DNA of 15,620 nucleotides from JAJVID01 sp035275805 (GTDB lineage Bacteria > Acidobacteriota > Blastocatellia > RBC074), in contig DATEMG010000453.1 of the NCBI GenBank assembly GCA_035275805.1, positions 1 through 15,620 of the forward strand. Direction: 5' to 3'. Below are positions 7,179 to 15,242 of this stretch, piece after piece. Below the pieces are notes generated by a model, which was not told the DNA's origin, did not search any database, and saw only the letters and a program-made list of their open reading frames with translations. Numbering within the stretch: position 1 is the stretch's first letter; each line of letters opens with the position of its first letter. The translations under genes were made by a program, and so were the position numbers.

Positions 7179-8042
7179 TCATATGATGTCCGCAAAGGTC
7201 TTCTCAGTACGGCGGAAATACCAGATCCCTGACAGACATAAAACTGACGTGACGAGTATGGAAGCGATTATTGCGTAACCCGCCAACGGTGATTGCCCTC
7301 GCAGCAACGCCCAGCGGAATCCGTCAATGACGCCGACCATCGGGTTGAGCGCGTAAATTAACCGCATGCCTTCGGGCACGATATTACTGCTGAAGCCGAC
7401 CGGAGAAAGGTAAAGGCCGAACTGCACGATAAAGGGAACGATGTAGCGAAAATCGCGGTAGCGAACGTTCAGAGCGCATAACCAAAGCCCTGCGCCGAAG
7501 GCGGACCCGAAGGCGAGCGCCATAAACAACGGAAGCGTCAACAGCCGCCAGTCCGGCAGGAAGCCGTACCAGACCATCATTCCCGCCATCAACCCAAGCG
7601 TAATCAGGAAATCCACGAAACTGGTGATGACCGAACCCGCCGGCACGATCAGTCGTGGGAAATAGACTTTGGAGATCAAGTTGGAGTTTCCGATCAGACT
7701 GTTACTCGCCTCGCTAAGCGCAGTCGAAAAGAACTGCCACGGGAGCATGGCTGCGAAGACGAGCAGGGCGTAGGGGACAGAGCCGGGGGCTGGGAGCTTG
7801 GCCACCCTGCTAAAGATGAATGTGAAGACCAGCATCGTCAGAAAGGGCCGGACGAGCGCCCAGGCTACGCCGATCGCGGTCTGTTTGTATCGCACCAGGA
7901 TGTCGCGCCACGCCAGGAAGTAGAACAACTCGCGATAACGCCAAAGGTCGCGCCAGTAGTTCTTGGCGCCGCGCCCGGCTTCGATCAAAAGGTCGAAACG
8001 CTCAGACTCCGCCTTAGTGGGGATAATAGTTTGTTCTTGCAT
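7179..8042 (-). CDS. wzm: ABC-2 type polysaccharide export permease (Wzm-type)
   Basis: This 287-residue membrane protein is the permease of the polysaccharide exporter, expected to form a homodimer with two copies of the ATPase and move lipid-linked glycan across the inner membrane. A cytoplasmic amphipathic start (~27-45) leads to RDILVRYKQTAIGVAWALVR (46-65), the conserved entry of this family. About six membrane segments follow, roughly at 66-82, 88-110, 132-158, 168-190, 198-219 and 254-276. Family motifs SKVYFPR (124-130), LNVRYRDFRY (191-200) and LNPMVGVIDGFRW (232-244) are intact. Length and motif order are normal. The ATG at 8042 has no clear ribosome site, and 65 bases separate it from the preceding acyltransferase gene. 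The permease-then-ATPase order is the usual one. Confidence 0.93.
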   Translation of the reverse strand: MQEQTIIPTKAESERFDLLIEAGRGAKNYWRDLWRYRELFYFLAWRDILVRYKQTAIGVAWALVRPFLTMLVFTFIFSRVAKLPAPGSVPYALLVFAAMLPWQFFSTALSEASNSLIGNSNLISKVYFPRLIVPAGSVITSFVDFLITLGLMAGMMVWYGFLPDWRLLTLPLFMALAFGSAFGAGLWLCALNVRYRDFRYIVPFIVQFGLYLSPVGFSSNIVPEGMRLIYALNPMVGVIDGFRWALLRGQSPLAGYAIIASILVTSVLCLSGIWYFRRTEKTFADII

Positions 8043-8107
8043 CGCAAGACAGATTGCTAAAAGGATTGGAGGATGAAGGTGGTTAAAAAAGACGGGGCTC
8101 GAATCAA
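8043..8107. other. 65-base gap with no recognised signal
   Basis: This gap lies between the beta-helix acyltransferase and the ABC permease genes and is among the longer gaps in the gene string. On the minus strand a run of six T follows CCCCG, but I find no matching stem, so it is not called a terminator. No clear promoter hexamers are visible. Confidence 0.4.
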
Positions 8108-8863
8108 CTAAGTCGCATCTTTATTCGTTATAAATCTTGCCGGTATTCCCTTGGCGGTTTGGCCCGGCGGCGCGTCTTTGGTCACGACCGCTCCGGCGGC
8201 GATCAGCGCATTTTCTCCGACTATTACTTTAGGTAAGATTATTGCGCCCGCTCCAATCCTTACCCCGTTTTCAATTGTCGGGCCGACGATGCTCTCCTCG
8301 TCGTAACCTGAGGCGCCCATCAAATTATCATTGGCCGTAGTCACGCCACCGCTGATGAACACCCTGTCGCCGATTCGCATGTTCCCCGCCAACCAGGTGT
8401 GGTCTTGCACTTTCACGTTATCGCCGATCAAAGTGGCGTAATTTACCGTCACGTATCTTCCGATAATGCAGCGGGAGCCGATTTTACTCTGTTCTCTGAT
8501 CGACGCGCCGTCGCTGATCAAAGTGTGATTGCCTATCTCGACGTCGTAATAGATCACGGCGTTCGGGCCGATGACGCAGCCGGTTCCCACGTCCACTTTG
8601 GCCGTAAAGTTCATCGGCCGGGTCATGGCGCCGACCCCGCGAGGCGGCTTACCGAGATACGCCGACGGAAAGATCTCCACGTCGTCGCCGATCCTGACCC
8701 CGTCTTCGATGATTACGAATGGGTGTATGACGACGTTATTCCCTATTACCGCCCCGCGGCGGACTATCGCGTACTCGCGAATCACCACATTTTCGCCTAT
8801 CCGATCAGCCTCAACGACGGCGAGCGGACTAAACATCGAGATCATATGCTCTCCATTTTTCAT
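8108..8863 (-). CDS. Left-handed beta-helix acyltransferase (LpxA/WbpD-like)
   Basis: This 251-residue protein is almost entirely hexapeptide repeats (~14-235), for example VIGNNVVIHPFVIIEDGVRI and CVIGPNAVIYYDVEIGNHTL, ending in AAGAVVTKDAPPGQTAKGIP. That is the left-handed parallel beta-helix of the LpxA/WbpD/WlbB transferases, which work as trimers and move an acyl group from CoA or ACP. The opening repeats (LAVVEADRIGENVVIREYA, VEIFPSAYLGKPP) recall LpxA, but the helical C-terminal domain of LpxA is missing, which favours a WbpD/FdtC-like N-acetyltransferase. The start is uncertain: ATG 8863 is 4 bases after the kinase stop, while ATG 8845 (residue 7) has GGAG 5 bases upstream. Placed between the kinase and the ABC permease, it likely modifies the sugar precursor or the glycan. 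Acceptor unknown. Confidence 0.85.
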   Translation of the reverse strand: MKNGEHMISMFSPLAVVEADRIGENVVIREYAIVRRGAVIGNNVVIHPFVIIEDGVRIGDDVEIFPSAYLGKPPRGVGAMTRPMNFTAKVDVGTGCVIGPNAVIYYDVEIGNHTLISDGASIREQSKIGSRCIIGRYVTVNYATLIGDNVKVQDHTWLAGNMRIGDRVFISGGVTTANDNLMGASGYDEESIVGPTIENGVRIGAGAIILPKVIVGENALIAAGAVVTKDAPPGQTAKGIPARFITNKDAT

Positions 8864-8867
8864 CTAT

Positions 8868-11327
8868 TTATTCCCCCACGTGGATTTTCGGGTCACGGTC
8901 GATGTAATCGACGTATTGGCGATAGTTGCGGTAATAATCATAGCCGTCCTTACGAATATTGAGGTTATTAAGAGCGACTCCGAGGACTCTGGCCCCCACG
9001 GAGGAAAGGTCCTGAGATGCTCGGCGCACCGACTCGCCTTTGCTTTCTCCGCTCTTGACCACGAGGATTACGCCGTCTACGAGGGTCGAAAGGATTATCG
9101 GGTCGCTTACGCTGATCATCGGCGGCGCGTCTATGATGACATAATCGAAACGCTCACTCAGCGAGCGCAGCGACTCTTTCATGCTTCCCGAACTGACAAG
9201 TTCGGAAGGGTTGGGGGGCACATAACCGCAGGGGAGGACCGATAGTCCACGCACAGGGGTTCGATAAATGAACTTATCAGGATCGCCGCCGCTCGCCAGG
9301 AGGGTGGATAAGCCTTCGCCCTTCTGCAGTTGTAGCATCTTATGGATTCTGGGTTTGCGCATGTCGCAATCCACGACCAATACTTCAGCCTTCAACTGAG
9401 TCAGCGCAAGAGCGATATTAAAAGCAGTAGTGGTTTTACCATCGCCCGGTTGTCCGCTGGTGACCATCAAGGTTTTGGGCGGATGTCCCGCCGTGGAAAG
9501 AAGGATCGAGGTCCTGAGCATTCGATACGCCTCAGCGGCGGCCGAAAACACCTTCATCGAATCGGCGAGTACCGGCTTGTCCGAAACGTCATCGAGCAGT
9601 TCAAATGAATCATTGACGTCTTTCATAGTCGCGGCCCGCAGTTCAATACTCCGTATGCCGCTGCGCTTTCCGGTAGGAATAGCCTCGGTCAATATCGGAA
9701 TGACGCCCAGCACGGGTAGGTGAGTAAAGCGGTTGACGTCTTCGACATTCCTGACGGTGGTGTTCATGTTCTCCATAAGGTAGGCCAGGCCTACGCCCAG
9801 GCCGAGGCTGATGACGAAAGCGAGCAGGATCGTTTGGCTGCGGTTCGGCCCGACCGGCCCGCCGGGCGTCTCCGCCGATTCGATCAAACGGACGTTGTTG
9901 AATTGTTCCGCGCGTTGAATGTCGGCCTGACTGGTTTTGTTGAGAAAATCAGTGTAGAGCGCTTTGGCGGTTTCCAGATCCTGCTGCAGGACGCTGTATT
10001 GGATGGACGCCTGGTTCTGCTGCACGGCTTCGCTCTTGGCGACCTCCAGCTCGTTCCTGAGATTCGCCTCGTCGCGGACCGCCCGTTCATAATCCGCCTT
10101 GAGCCTGTCATCCAACATTGACTGGCTCCCTTTAATCTGCTCCTGGAGGGTGGCCATTTTTTTCTGGATCTCCTGCACTCTAAAATGTTTCGCTCCGAAC
10201 TTGACGCTCAGTTGCGAGGCCTCCACGTCCAGGTCGTTGAGGGCCTTCCTCACCTCTGCGGTTTTGGGGTCGGCAAACGCTTCGGGCAATTGCGCGCCGC
10301 GGCCTACTTTCACCTCTTCATACAGCGATTGTTTAACGATCCGGTCGAACTCGGCGCGCATGACCTGCTCGTGCATTTTCGTCAGCTTTTCAGTCGTCAG
10401 GTTTTCCTTTCCTTCAAGTGAGAAGATGTTATTCGCTTTGCCGTAGTCGACCAGTTTCTGCTCCGCCTTCTCGACCTCGGCCCTGAGCTTTTGCGTAGAT
10501 TTTTCAAGCCAGTCCGAGGCGCTTCTGAAACGTTCGGTCTTTCCCTGGAAGTTATACTGCATGAAATTGTAAGCGACGCCGTCGGCCACGGCGGCGGCGA
10601 TTTCCGGATCGGTATGCCTGAAAGAGATTTTGATCAGCCGTGTGTCTCGCATTCCCTCTACGTTCAAATTATCGAGCAAGGTCTGGATGTAAGGCCCCAG
10701 CCTTTTGCGTTCGGCCTCGGCGTTATGGGGGTTTTCAGCTAGATCGGCGACGGTTCCGCCATGTTCAGGGCCTTGGGTCTTCATTTCGCCGGCGCCCGCA
10801 TTATTGGCGCTTTGTTTAGCGGCTTCCTGGGCGAGCTTCTTTTCCCGCTCGGGCTGGGCGCCTTTTAGCGACATGAGCGCTTCTAGAACAGACCTTTTCG
10901 TAGTCACGTCCAAAAAGCGCGGGTTCTTATCTAGATTCAAGTTCGTAATCGTCTGCCTGACGACCGGCTGACTCCTAATGATGACGATTTCGGCCTTGGT
11001 GCTGTCATTCGACCCGACAACGAGGACGTCTCCTGACTTCGATAATGAGCTGGTCTCGGGCCTGATCTCGATAGTCGTCGTCGCCTGGTAAATCGGCTTG
11101 GCCCGGTACGCTTGAATTGTGGCCAGGGGAAGGGCTATCAGAATGAAGGAAAGAATCAGCCATTTGTGTCGGTAGATTATCCGTTGCCATTCGCGCAGCC
11201 GGGCGAGCAGAGCCTCGCTTCCACCGCCGCTCCCGGCATTTTGCGGCGGTTCGGGGTAATTGTGTGGGAAATGTGTAGGGAGATTCGCTATAGGCGCCAG
11301 TTCGAGATTTTGACGATTTTCCGACAT
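8868..11327 (-). CDS. wzc: Polysaccharide co-polymerase with fused BY-kinase (Wzc/GumC-type)
   Basis: This 819-residue inner-membrane protein joins a Wzz chain-length domain to a bacterial tyrosine kinase. Membrane segment 1 lies at ~56-74, a periplasmic domain with a long coiled coil (~265-480) follows, then PVGPNR and membrane segment 2 (~499-518). The kinase has Walker A GQPGDGKT (625-632), Walker A' VLVVDCDMRKP (649-659), Walker B YVIIDAPP (729-736) and a C-terminal tyrosine cluster with Tyr796, 798, 799, 802, 805 and 808, the usual autophosphorylation sites. In known systems, cycling phosphorylation controls assembly with the Wza exporter and chain length. The Wzz part carries a polar, low-complexity insert (~155-208) rich in Ala, Glu and Asn. 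The start is supported by AAGGAA 7 bases before the ATG. The upstream neighbour is the Wza-type gene, as expected. Confidence 0.95.
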   Translation of the reverse strand: MSENRQNLELAPIANLPTHFPHNYPEPPQNAGSGGGSEALLARLREWQRIIYRHKWLILSFILIALPLATIQAYRAKPIYQATTTIEIRPETSSLSKSGDVLVVGSNDSTKAEIVIIRSQPVVRQTITNLNLDKNPRFLDVTTKRSVLEALMSLKGAQPEREKKLAQEAAKQSANNAGAGEMKTQGPEHGGTVADLAENPHNAEAERKRLGPYIQTLLDNLNVEGMRDTRLIKISFRHTDPEIAAAVADGVAYNFMQYNFQGKTERFRSASDWLEKSTQKLRAEVEKAEQKLVDYGKANNIFSLEGKENLTTEKLTKMHEQVMRAEFDRIVKQSLYEEVKVGRGAQLPEAFADPKTAEVRKALNDLDVEASQLSVKFGAKHFRVQEIQKKMATLQEQIKGSQSMLDDRLKADYERAVRDEANLRNELEVAKSEAVQQNQASIQYSVLQQDLETAKALYTDFLNKTSQADIQRAEQFNNVRLIESAETPGGPVGPNRSQTILLAFVISLGLGVGLAYLMENMNTTVRNVEDVNRFTHLPVLGVIPILTEAIPTGKRSGIRSIELRAATMKDVNDSFELLDDVSDKPVLADSMKVFSAAAEAYRMLRTSILLSTAGHPPKTLMVTSGQPGDGKTTTAFNIALALTQLKAEVLVVDCDMRKPRIHKMLQLQKGEGLSTLLASGGDPDKFIYRTPVRGLSVLPCGYVPPNPSELVSSGSMKESLRSLSERFDYVIIDAPPMISVSDPIILSTLVDGVILVVKSGESKGESVRRASQDLSSVGARVLGVALNNLNIRKDGYDYYRNYRQYVDYIDRDPKIHVGE

Positions 11328-11334
11328 TGCTTAC

Positions 11335-11340
11335 TTCCTT
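11335..11340 (-). promoter_or_regulatory. Ribosome binding site of the Wzc-type gene
   Basis: AAGGAA on the minus strand lies 7 bases before ATG 11327, in the 42-base gap after the Wza-type gene. It supports the chosen start. Confidence 0.65.
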
Positions 11341-11369
11341 ATTTTTTAAATGCCCTTTGCGCGCGCTGG

Positions 11370-12536
11370 TCAATAGCGAACGGGCAATCTTGCGGAGTTT
11401 ACTCCCAGCGCCTGCAGCAACATCCCGCCGATGGATTTTGTTCGGCTGTTAGGAACAATGACCACGTCGTTGGCCTGCAAGGGAATGTCATCCTTCTTGC
11501 CGTTTATGATGTCCCTGATGTCCACCTTGATCTCCTGCCGGGAGCCGAGCGCAGAGTCTTCTCGAAAGATGACGCCTCTCGACGCCTTTGCGTTGAAAGT
11601 CAGGCCCTGGGCGAGCGTGACGGCCTGGCGCAGGGTAGTGCCTTCTTTCAATGTGAACGATCCCGGAGACTTAACCTCGCCGGAGACGTAAAAAACGTCC
11701 GCGCGCGGGATGTTAATTATGTCTCCCGGCTCCACCCTTTGATCGAACTGTCCTTTATAGAGCGCGCTGATGTTGACCTTGATCAATTCATAGTCGGGGT
11801 CTTCGGCCGGCGCTGAAGCGCTCCCGCCCGCCGGGGTTTGCGTAGACTGATCGGGATCAGGCGTTTGATCTTGTAAGCTCGACATTTGGGTGTCCGCCAA
11901 TTGCGCCGGTCGTTTTGTTTTGTTGGGTTGAAGTTTGTTGGGGCGAAGAATGAAGACCGTCGAACCGTGATCGCCTGTCAGTCCTCCGGCCACGCCGATC
12001 ATCGTCAGCAGCGATGGTCGCCCTTCGGTCTGATAGACTCCGGGACTGCGAACCGAACCCTGGACCAAGAACGTCTGGCTGTTGTACTGCTTGATGGTGA
12101 CCAGGACGCTCGGCGTGTTCAGGTATTGTTCGTCTTGTAATCCTTTTTTGATCTGTCTGGCCAGCTCAAAGGTGGTTCTATTTTGCGCCTCTACCTTGCC
12201 GAGCACCGGCATTTCGATATAGCCTGAGTAACTCACGCGGTAATTGTGTGAAAGTTCAGGGGCGTCTTCGATCTGAAGCTGTATGACGTCTCCCGCAGAG
12301 ATCCTATAATCTTTCTCCTCGGCGTTGAGGATTTTGGCGTTCCCCATCTCGGACGCCGCGCTTTGAATCGCAGGCTGCTCCGACTGAGTCTCGCCGCGTC
12401 TCTGCTGCGCGTTGATCGAAGACGCGCAGACGGCAGCCGCAGCCAGCGCCAGCGCCGCCAAAGACGCCGCGCGCCGCTGCCCGTCCCATGAAATTATATT
12501 TGTGTAAAACCGAGAATATAATCTATTGAAATTCAT
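11370..12536 (-). CDS. wza: Outer-membrane polysaccharide export protein (Wza-type, SLBB)
   Basis: This 388-residue exported protein has an N-terminal signal sequence: a basic stretch ending at Arg21-Arg22, a hydrophobic core (~24-37) and a likely signal peptidase I site after INA (41-43). A polysaccharide-export domain starts at YRISAGDVIQLQI (77-89). A first SLBB domain covers ~155-200 (FLVQGSVRSPGVYQ) and a second ~282-365 (FYVSGEVKSPGSFTLKEGTT). The two are separated by a Pro-, Asp-, Gln- and Thr-rich linker (~205-248) that looks disordered. Classical Wza is a lipoprotein; the only Cys near the core (AAVCAS) lacks a proper lipobox, so lipidation is doubtful. The protein would form the outer-membrane channel working with the adjacent Wzc-type kinase. 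Its ATG overlaps the preceding stop by four bases (ATGA) and has a strong ribosome site. Confidence 0.93.
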   Translation of the reverse strand: MNFNRLYSRFYTNIISWDGQRRAASLAALALAAAAVCASSINAQQRRGETQSEQPAIQSAASEMGNAKILNAEEKDYRISAGDVIQLQIEDAPELSHNYRVSYSGYIEMPVLGKVEAQNRTTFELARQIKKGLQDEQYLNTPSVLVTIKQYNSQTFLVQGSVRSPGVYQTEGRPSLLTMIGVAGGLTGDHGSTVFILRPNKLQPNKTKRPAQLADTQMSSLQDQTPDPDQSTQTPAGGSASAPAEDPDYELIKVNISALYKGQFDQRVEPGDIINIPRADVFYVSGEVKSPGSFTLKEGTTLRQAVTLAQGLTFNAKASRGVIFREDSALGSRQEIKVDIRDIINGKKDDIPLQANDVVIVPNSRTKSIGGMLLQALGVNSARLPVRY

Positions 12537-13927
12537 GACGAGGCCCTCCTAGTAAGACTTGTGGCGACGGACAGATATGCGGGTTCAGACTTGACCGGTT
12601 CATCGACCGTCGCTCCTATGTTTGAAATCACCACTGAAAGAAGTAAAAAGACCATTGCGTGACTTGGTAAATGCAGATTGAAATCGAAGATGCTGTGGAC
12701 GAGCATCCCGAAAAGTCCGGCCCCGCCGCCGAGCGCTATCGCCGCCGTCAGCGAGTCGGGCGAGCGGACGCCACGCCCGATTGCCCGAAAGAGCGCCCAG
12801 ATGAACCACAAGGCCGACATTGCGCCGATTACGCCCCCGACGGCGAGAATTTCTAAGTAATCGTTGTGGGCCTCCGCGGTCACTCCCTGCGTTCCGTTTT
12901 CCCGGGCGTAGATCGGATAGGCTGTTTCGTAAGCGCCCAGTCCGACGCCCATCAACGGGTTGTGACGTATCATCGTCCATGTGTTTTCCCAGATTTCGCC
13001 GCGGACGCGGTAAAATGTCTGTGTCCTGCTCAGGTCAGAGCTGTTCGGATCGCCGGTCGCGATTCGATTGATGACCGGCTCGGCGCCGATCCAGATCACG
13101 CCAGTCACGATCGCTGCAAGGATGGCGGCGACCGCCGCCACGCCCGTAACTATTCGGGCTTTGCCTGGCTCCTTAGGGGCGGTCATCGCGCGATGGCGTC
13201 TGAAACTCATCGCGGCGATGAAAATCATCTCGGCGAATATGCTTATCATCCCGCCGCGCGAGAGCGTGAAAATCGCCGCCACGCCCATAAACATTGCGGC
13301 TATCCCGTACACCATCCTCTTTTCTCCGCGGACATAGCCCGTCGCAATGAGCGCGACCGGGAGGGCGATGAGCAATTCCATGTAGCCGGCAAAGTGATCC
13401 CGGTTGAAGAATGGGCCGAACGGGGAGGCCTCGGCGTGGCGCGTCCAGTAAACATCGGCGCTCCCGCTGAAATACTGCACGAGCCCGAAAACTCCCATAA
13501 CCGCGCCGAAGAAGATGAGGAATTGGGTCAGCGTGAGCAGCCGGACCTCGCTGTTCAGAAAGTTGGCGGCTAAGATTGATAGGGTCAGTAAAGAGCAGAG
13601 AACCAGGACCGTTCCGCGCGTGCTTTCGACGTCTAACGAGAGGCTCTGCCTGAAGCCTGCGCCGTCATTCCACGACACGCTTTGAGCCAGTCCGAGCAAA
13701 ACCAGCGCCCCCAGGGGCCAGATCGTTTGTGGTATGACCAGCCTAAGTTTTCTGTCGGCCACAGCCTTGATCGCCCAGAGCAGCGCCAAAGCGACCGACG
13801 CCAATTCAAAAACGAAGATTGACCATGGTTCCACAACGCCATGGGCCAATGCGGCGAAGATGACGACGAGAATTAAGCTGGCGGCGATGGCATTATCCAG
13901 CAAATCGCTCATTTCAAAACCAAGCAT
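12533..13927 (-). CDS. O-antigen ligase/polymerase family membrane protein (Wzy/WaaL-type)
   Basis: This 464-residue protein has about ten or more hydrophobic segments across the chain (for example ~12-30, 36-56, 68-84, 105-123, 132-152, 180-198, 207-222, 226-241, 260-281, 358-383, 395-411 and 422-438). The large loop between ~282 and 357 carries the family's functional part, including FYRVRGEIWENTW, PLMGVGLGAYE and AEAHNDYLEI; the HNDYLE block (354-359) is typical of this family. NRDHFAGYMELL (175-186) and TLSRGG (221-226) are also characteristic. It would polymerise or ligate lipid-linked repeat units on the periplasmic face. Polymerase and ligase cannot be told apart from sequence. The gene starts 15 bases after the preceding stop, behind a run of seven C on the minus strand and with no clear ribosome site; Met6 is an alternative start. 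It overlaps the Wza-type gene by four bases. Confidence 0.88.
   Translation of the reverse strand: MLGFEMSDLLDNAIAASLILVVIFAALAHGVVEPWSIFVFELASVALALLWAIKAVADRKLRLVIPQTIWPLGALVLLGLAQSVSWNDGAGFRQSLSLDVESTRGTVLVLCSLLTLSILAANFLNSEVRLLTLTQFLIFFGAVMGVFGLVQYFSGSADVYWTRHAEASPFGPFFNRDHFAGYMELLIALPVALIATGYVRGEKRMVYGIAAMFMGVAAIFTLSRGGMISIFAEMIFIAAMSFRRHRAMTAPKEPGKARIVTGVAAVAAILAAIVTGVIWIGAEPVINRIATGDPNSSDLSRTQTFYRVRGEIWENTWTMIRHNPLMGVGLGAYETAYPIYARENGTQGVTAEAHNDYLEILAVGGVIGAMSALWFIWALFRAIGRGVRSPDSLTAAIALGGGAGLFGMLVHSIFDFNLHLPSHAMVFLLLSVVISNIGATVDEPVKSEPAYLSVATSLTRRASS
12545..12550 (-). promoter_or_regulatory. Ribosome binding site of the Wza-type gene inside the upstream gene
   Basis: AGGAGG on the minus strand lies 8 bases before ATG 12536, within the last codons of the Wzy/WaaL-type gene. 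With the ATGA overlap it indicates coupled translation. Confidence 0.75.
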
Positions 13928-13942
13928 CTGGGGGGGCAGAAG

Positions 13943-15229
13943 TTATCGCTCTGTCAAAACGAAATCATCGAACCACGCCGTCCCGCTTGTCGGGTCAACG
14001 TAACTGAACCGGGGCGTTTGTTTGATGGCAATGACCACGGCGTGGGCGTTGGGTGGCGCGACGAAGTCCGCCGTCAATATTCGCCAATCATAGGAACCGG
14101 CTTCAATCGCCGCTGAGGCGCCTATGGGGGTCGAGGAACCTTGTAAGGTCACGACGACCTGCGGCCCGCCGGGGGTAACCAGCCCATCCGCTTTGACGTA
14201 ACACGTCAGTGTGTAACGCGCGCCGGGCCGCGCTTTGACCAGTTGGCGGATTTCATTATCGAGAGTGGTTGTGTCGATGCCGTTATAGGATATTCTGAGC
14301 GAACCCTGTCCAGTCCTTGCGGTCGCTGTTGTGATCCCAATCTTGGCGTACTTGCTTTGGCTCAGATTCCAATCGAACTGAGCGAAATTACTGCGGATGG
14401 GAGTCTCGAAGCCCTCATTCCACATTAGCGATTGGGATTCGGCGCCGGAGAGATTGCGCCAAAGATAGCTCGCCAGATCGATCCGGCCTGCTGAGATAAG
14501 CGAATCGAGCAGCTTGCCGCTATTCGGGAGATTGAGCGCCGCCCGTCGGTCGAGACTGTTAGCGATCTTCACGGCCACTTCGAACTTTTCACGCTCAATC
14601 AAGAATTGCGCGAGCGCCAGTTGCGGTTCGGGGGCGGTGCCGACTGCGGCGTTGAGGGTTTCAATCTTTCCGTCTGACGCCTGCCACAAAAGGTTGAGTG
14701 TCGGTGTTAACAACTCCGGATCAGCTTCGCTCGCTAATCGAAACTCGGCGCCTGCCTCGTCCAGCTTTTCTTCGCGGAGAAGCAGATTGGCCAGCCGCCA
14801 ATGAACGTTTACTTGATGCGGGGCCAGTTTGAGGGCGGCGCGCAGTTCCATCTCCGCTTCCGCCAAATCCCCGCTTAACTCTTTGGCCGCCGCCAACAGC
14901 ATCCGGAATTCATAATTACGGGGGGCGAGAGCCACGGCGCGCGCCGAGTAATAGACGGCGCGTTCCGCAGTCCGTTCGTGATCTTCTGACAGGTCCACGC
15001 CGGATTCGATGAGACGGGACGCCATTCGCGCTTGAGCCCAGGCTGAGTTTGGAAAGTAATTCGCGGCGCCTTCAATGATCGCCGTCTCCGCCCGCGCCTC
15101 GGGATCAGTTATCACCGAAATAACGAACCGCGCCGCGGATAAACTGATATAGGCTGCGCAGCCGCACATAACAGCGACGATAGTCGCTAGTCTCGAGACC
15201 GGGCTGCGCAATTCGAAGGTTATTGTCAT
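13943..15229 (-). CDS. Membrane-anchored TPR protein with C-terminal jelly-roll (CBM-like) domain
   Basis: This 428-residue protein has one N-terminal hydrophobic segment (~13-33) that could be an anchor or uncleaved signal. Helical repeats of TPR type follow (~46-175, clearest at AVYYSARAVALAPRNYEFR, AEMELRAALKLAPHQVNVHW and AGAEFRLASEADPE), with further helical pairs to ~260. From ~268 it changes to a beta-rich domain: NEGFETPI, then TATARTGQGSLRISYNG, GARYTLTCYVKADGL and a final GTAWFDDFVLTER. That pattern matches carbohydrate-binding-like jelly rolls of the CBM4/9 kind. It would face the periplasm, where it could hold glycan and polymerase together; this is inference. It directly precedes the Wzy/WaaL-type gene with a 15-base gap. 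The ATG at 15229 has no clear ribosome site. Confidence 0.8.
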   Translation of the reverse strand: MTITFELRSPVSRLATIVAVMCGCAAYISLSAARFVISVITDPEARAETAIIEGAANYFPNSAWAQARMASRLIESGVDLSEDHERTAERAVYYSARAVALAPRNYEFRMLLAAAKELSGDLAEAEMELRAALKLAPHQVNVHWRLANLLLREEKLDEAGAEFRLASEADPELLTPTLNLLWQASDGKIETLNAAVGTAPEPQLALAQFLIEREKFEVAVKIANSLDRRAALNLPNSGKLLDSLISAGRIDLASYLWRNLSGAESQSLMWNEGFETPIRSNFAQFDWNLSQSKYAKIGITTATARTGQGSLRISYNGIDTTTLDNEIRQLVKARPGARYTLTCYVKADGLVTPGGPQVVVTLQGSSTPIGASAAIEAGSYDWRILTADFVAPPNAHAVVIAIKQTPRFSYVDPTSGTAWFDDFVLTER

Positions 15230-15242
15230 TATTCGTGGGCCA

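Noticed and set aside
11112..11816. Plus-strand open frame of about 234 codons spanning the Wza/Wzc junction
   Set aside because: It crosses two clear minus-strand genes and the gap between them; no motif or ribosome site supports it.
12493..12522. TATAAT-like hexamers in an AT-rich stretch at the start of the Wza-type gene
   Set aside because: They fall inside the coding sequence for the N-terminus, no -35 box of reasonable match lies 16-18 bases upstream, and the ATGA overlap argues for co-transcription.
12866..13573. Plus-strand open frame of about 235 codons
   Set aside because: It is antisense to the Wzy/WaaL-type membrane protein and has the His/Arg-rich makeup of a mirror frame, with no recognisable motif.
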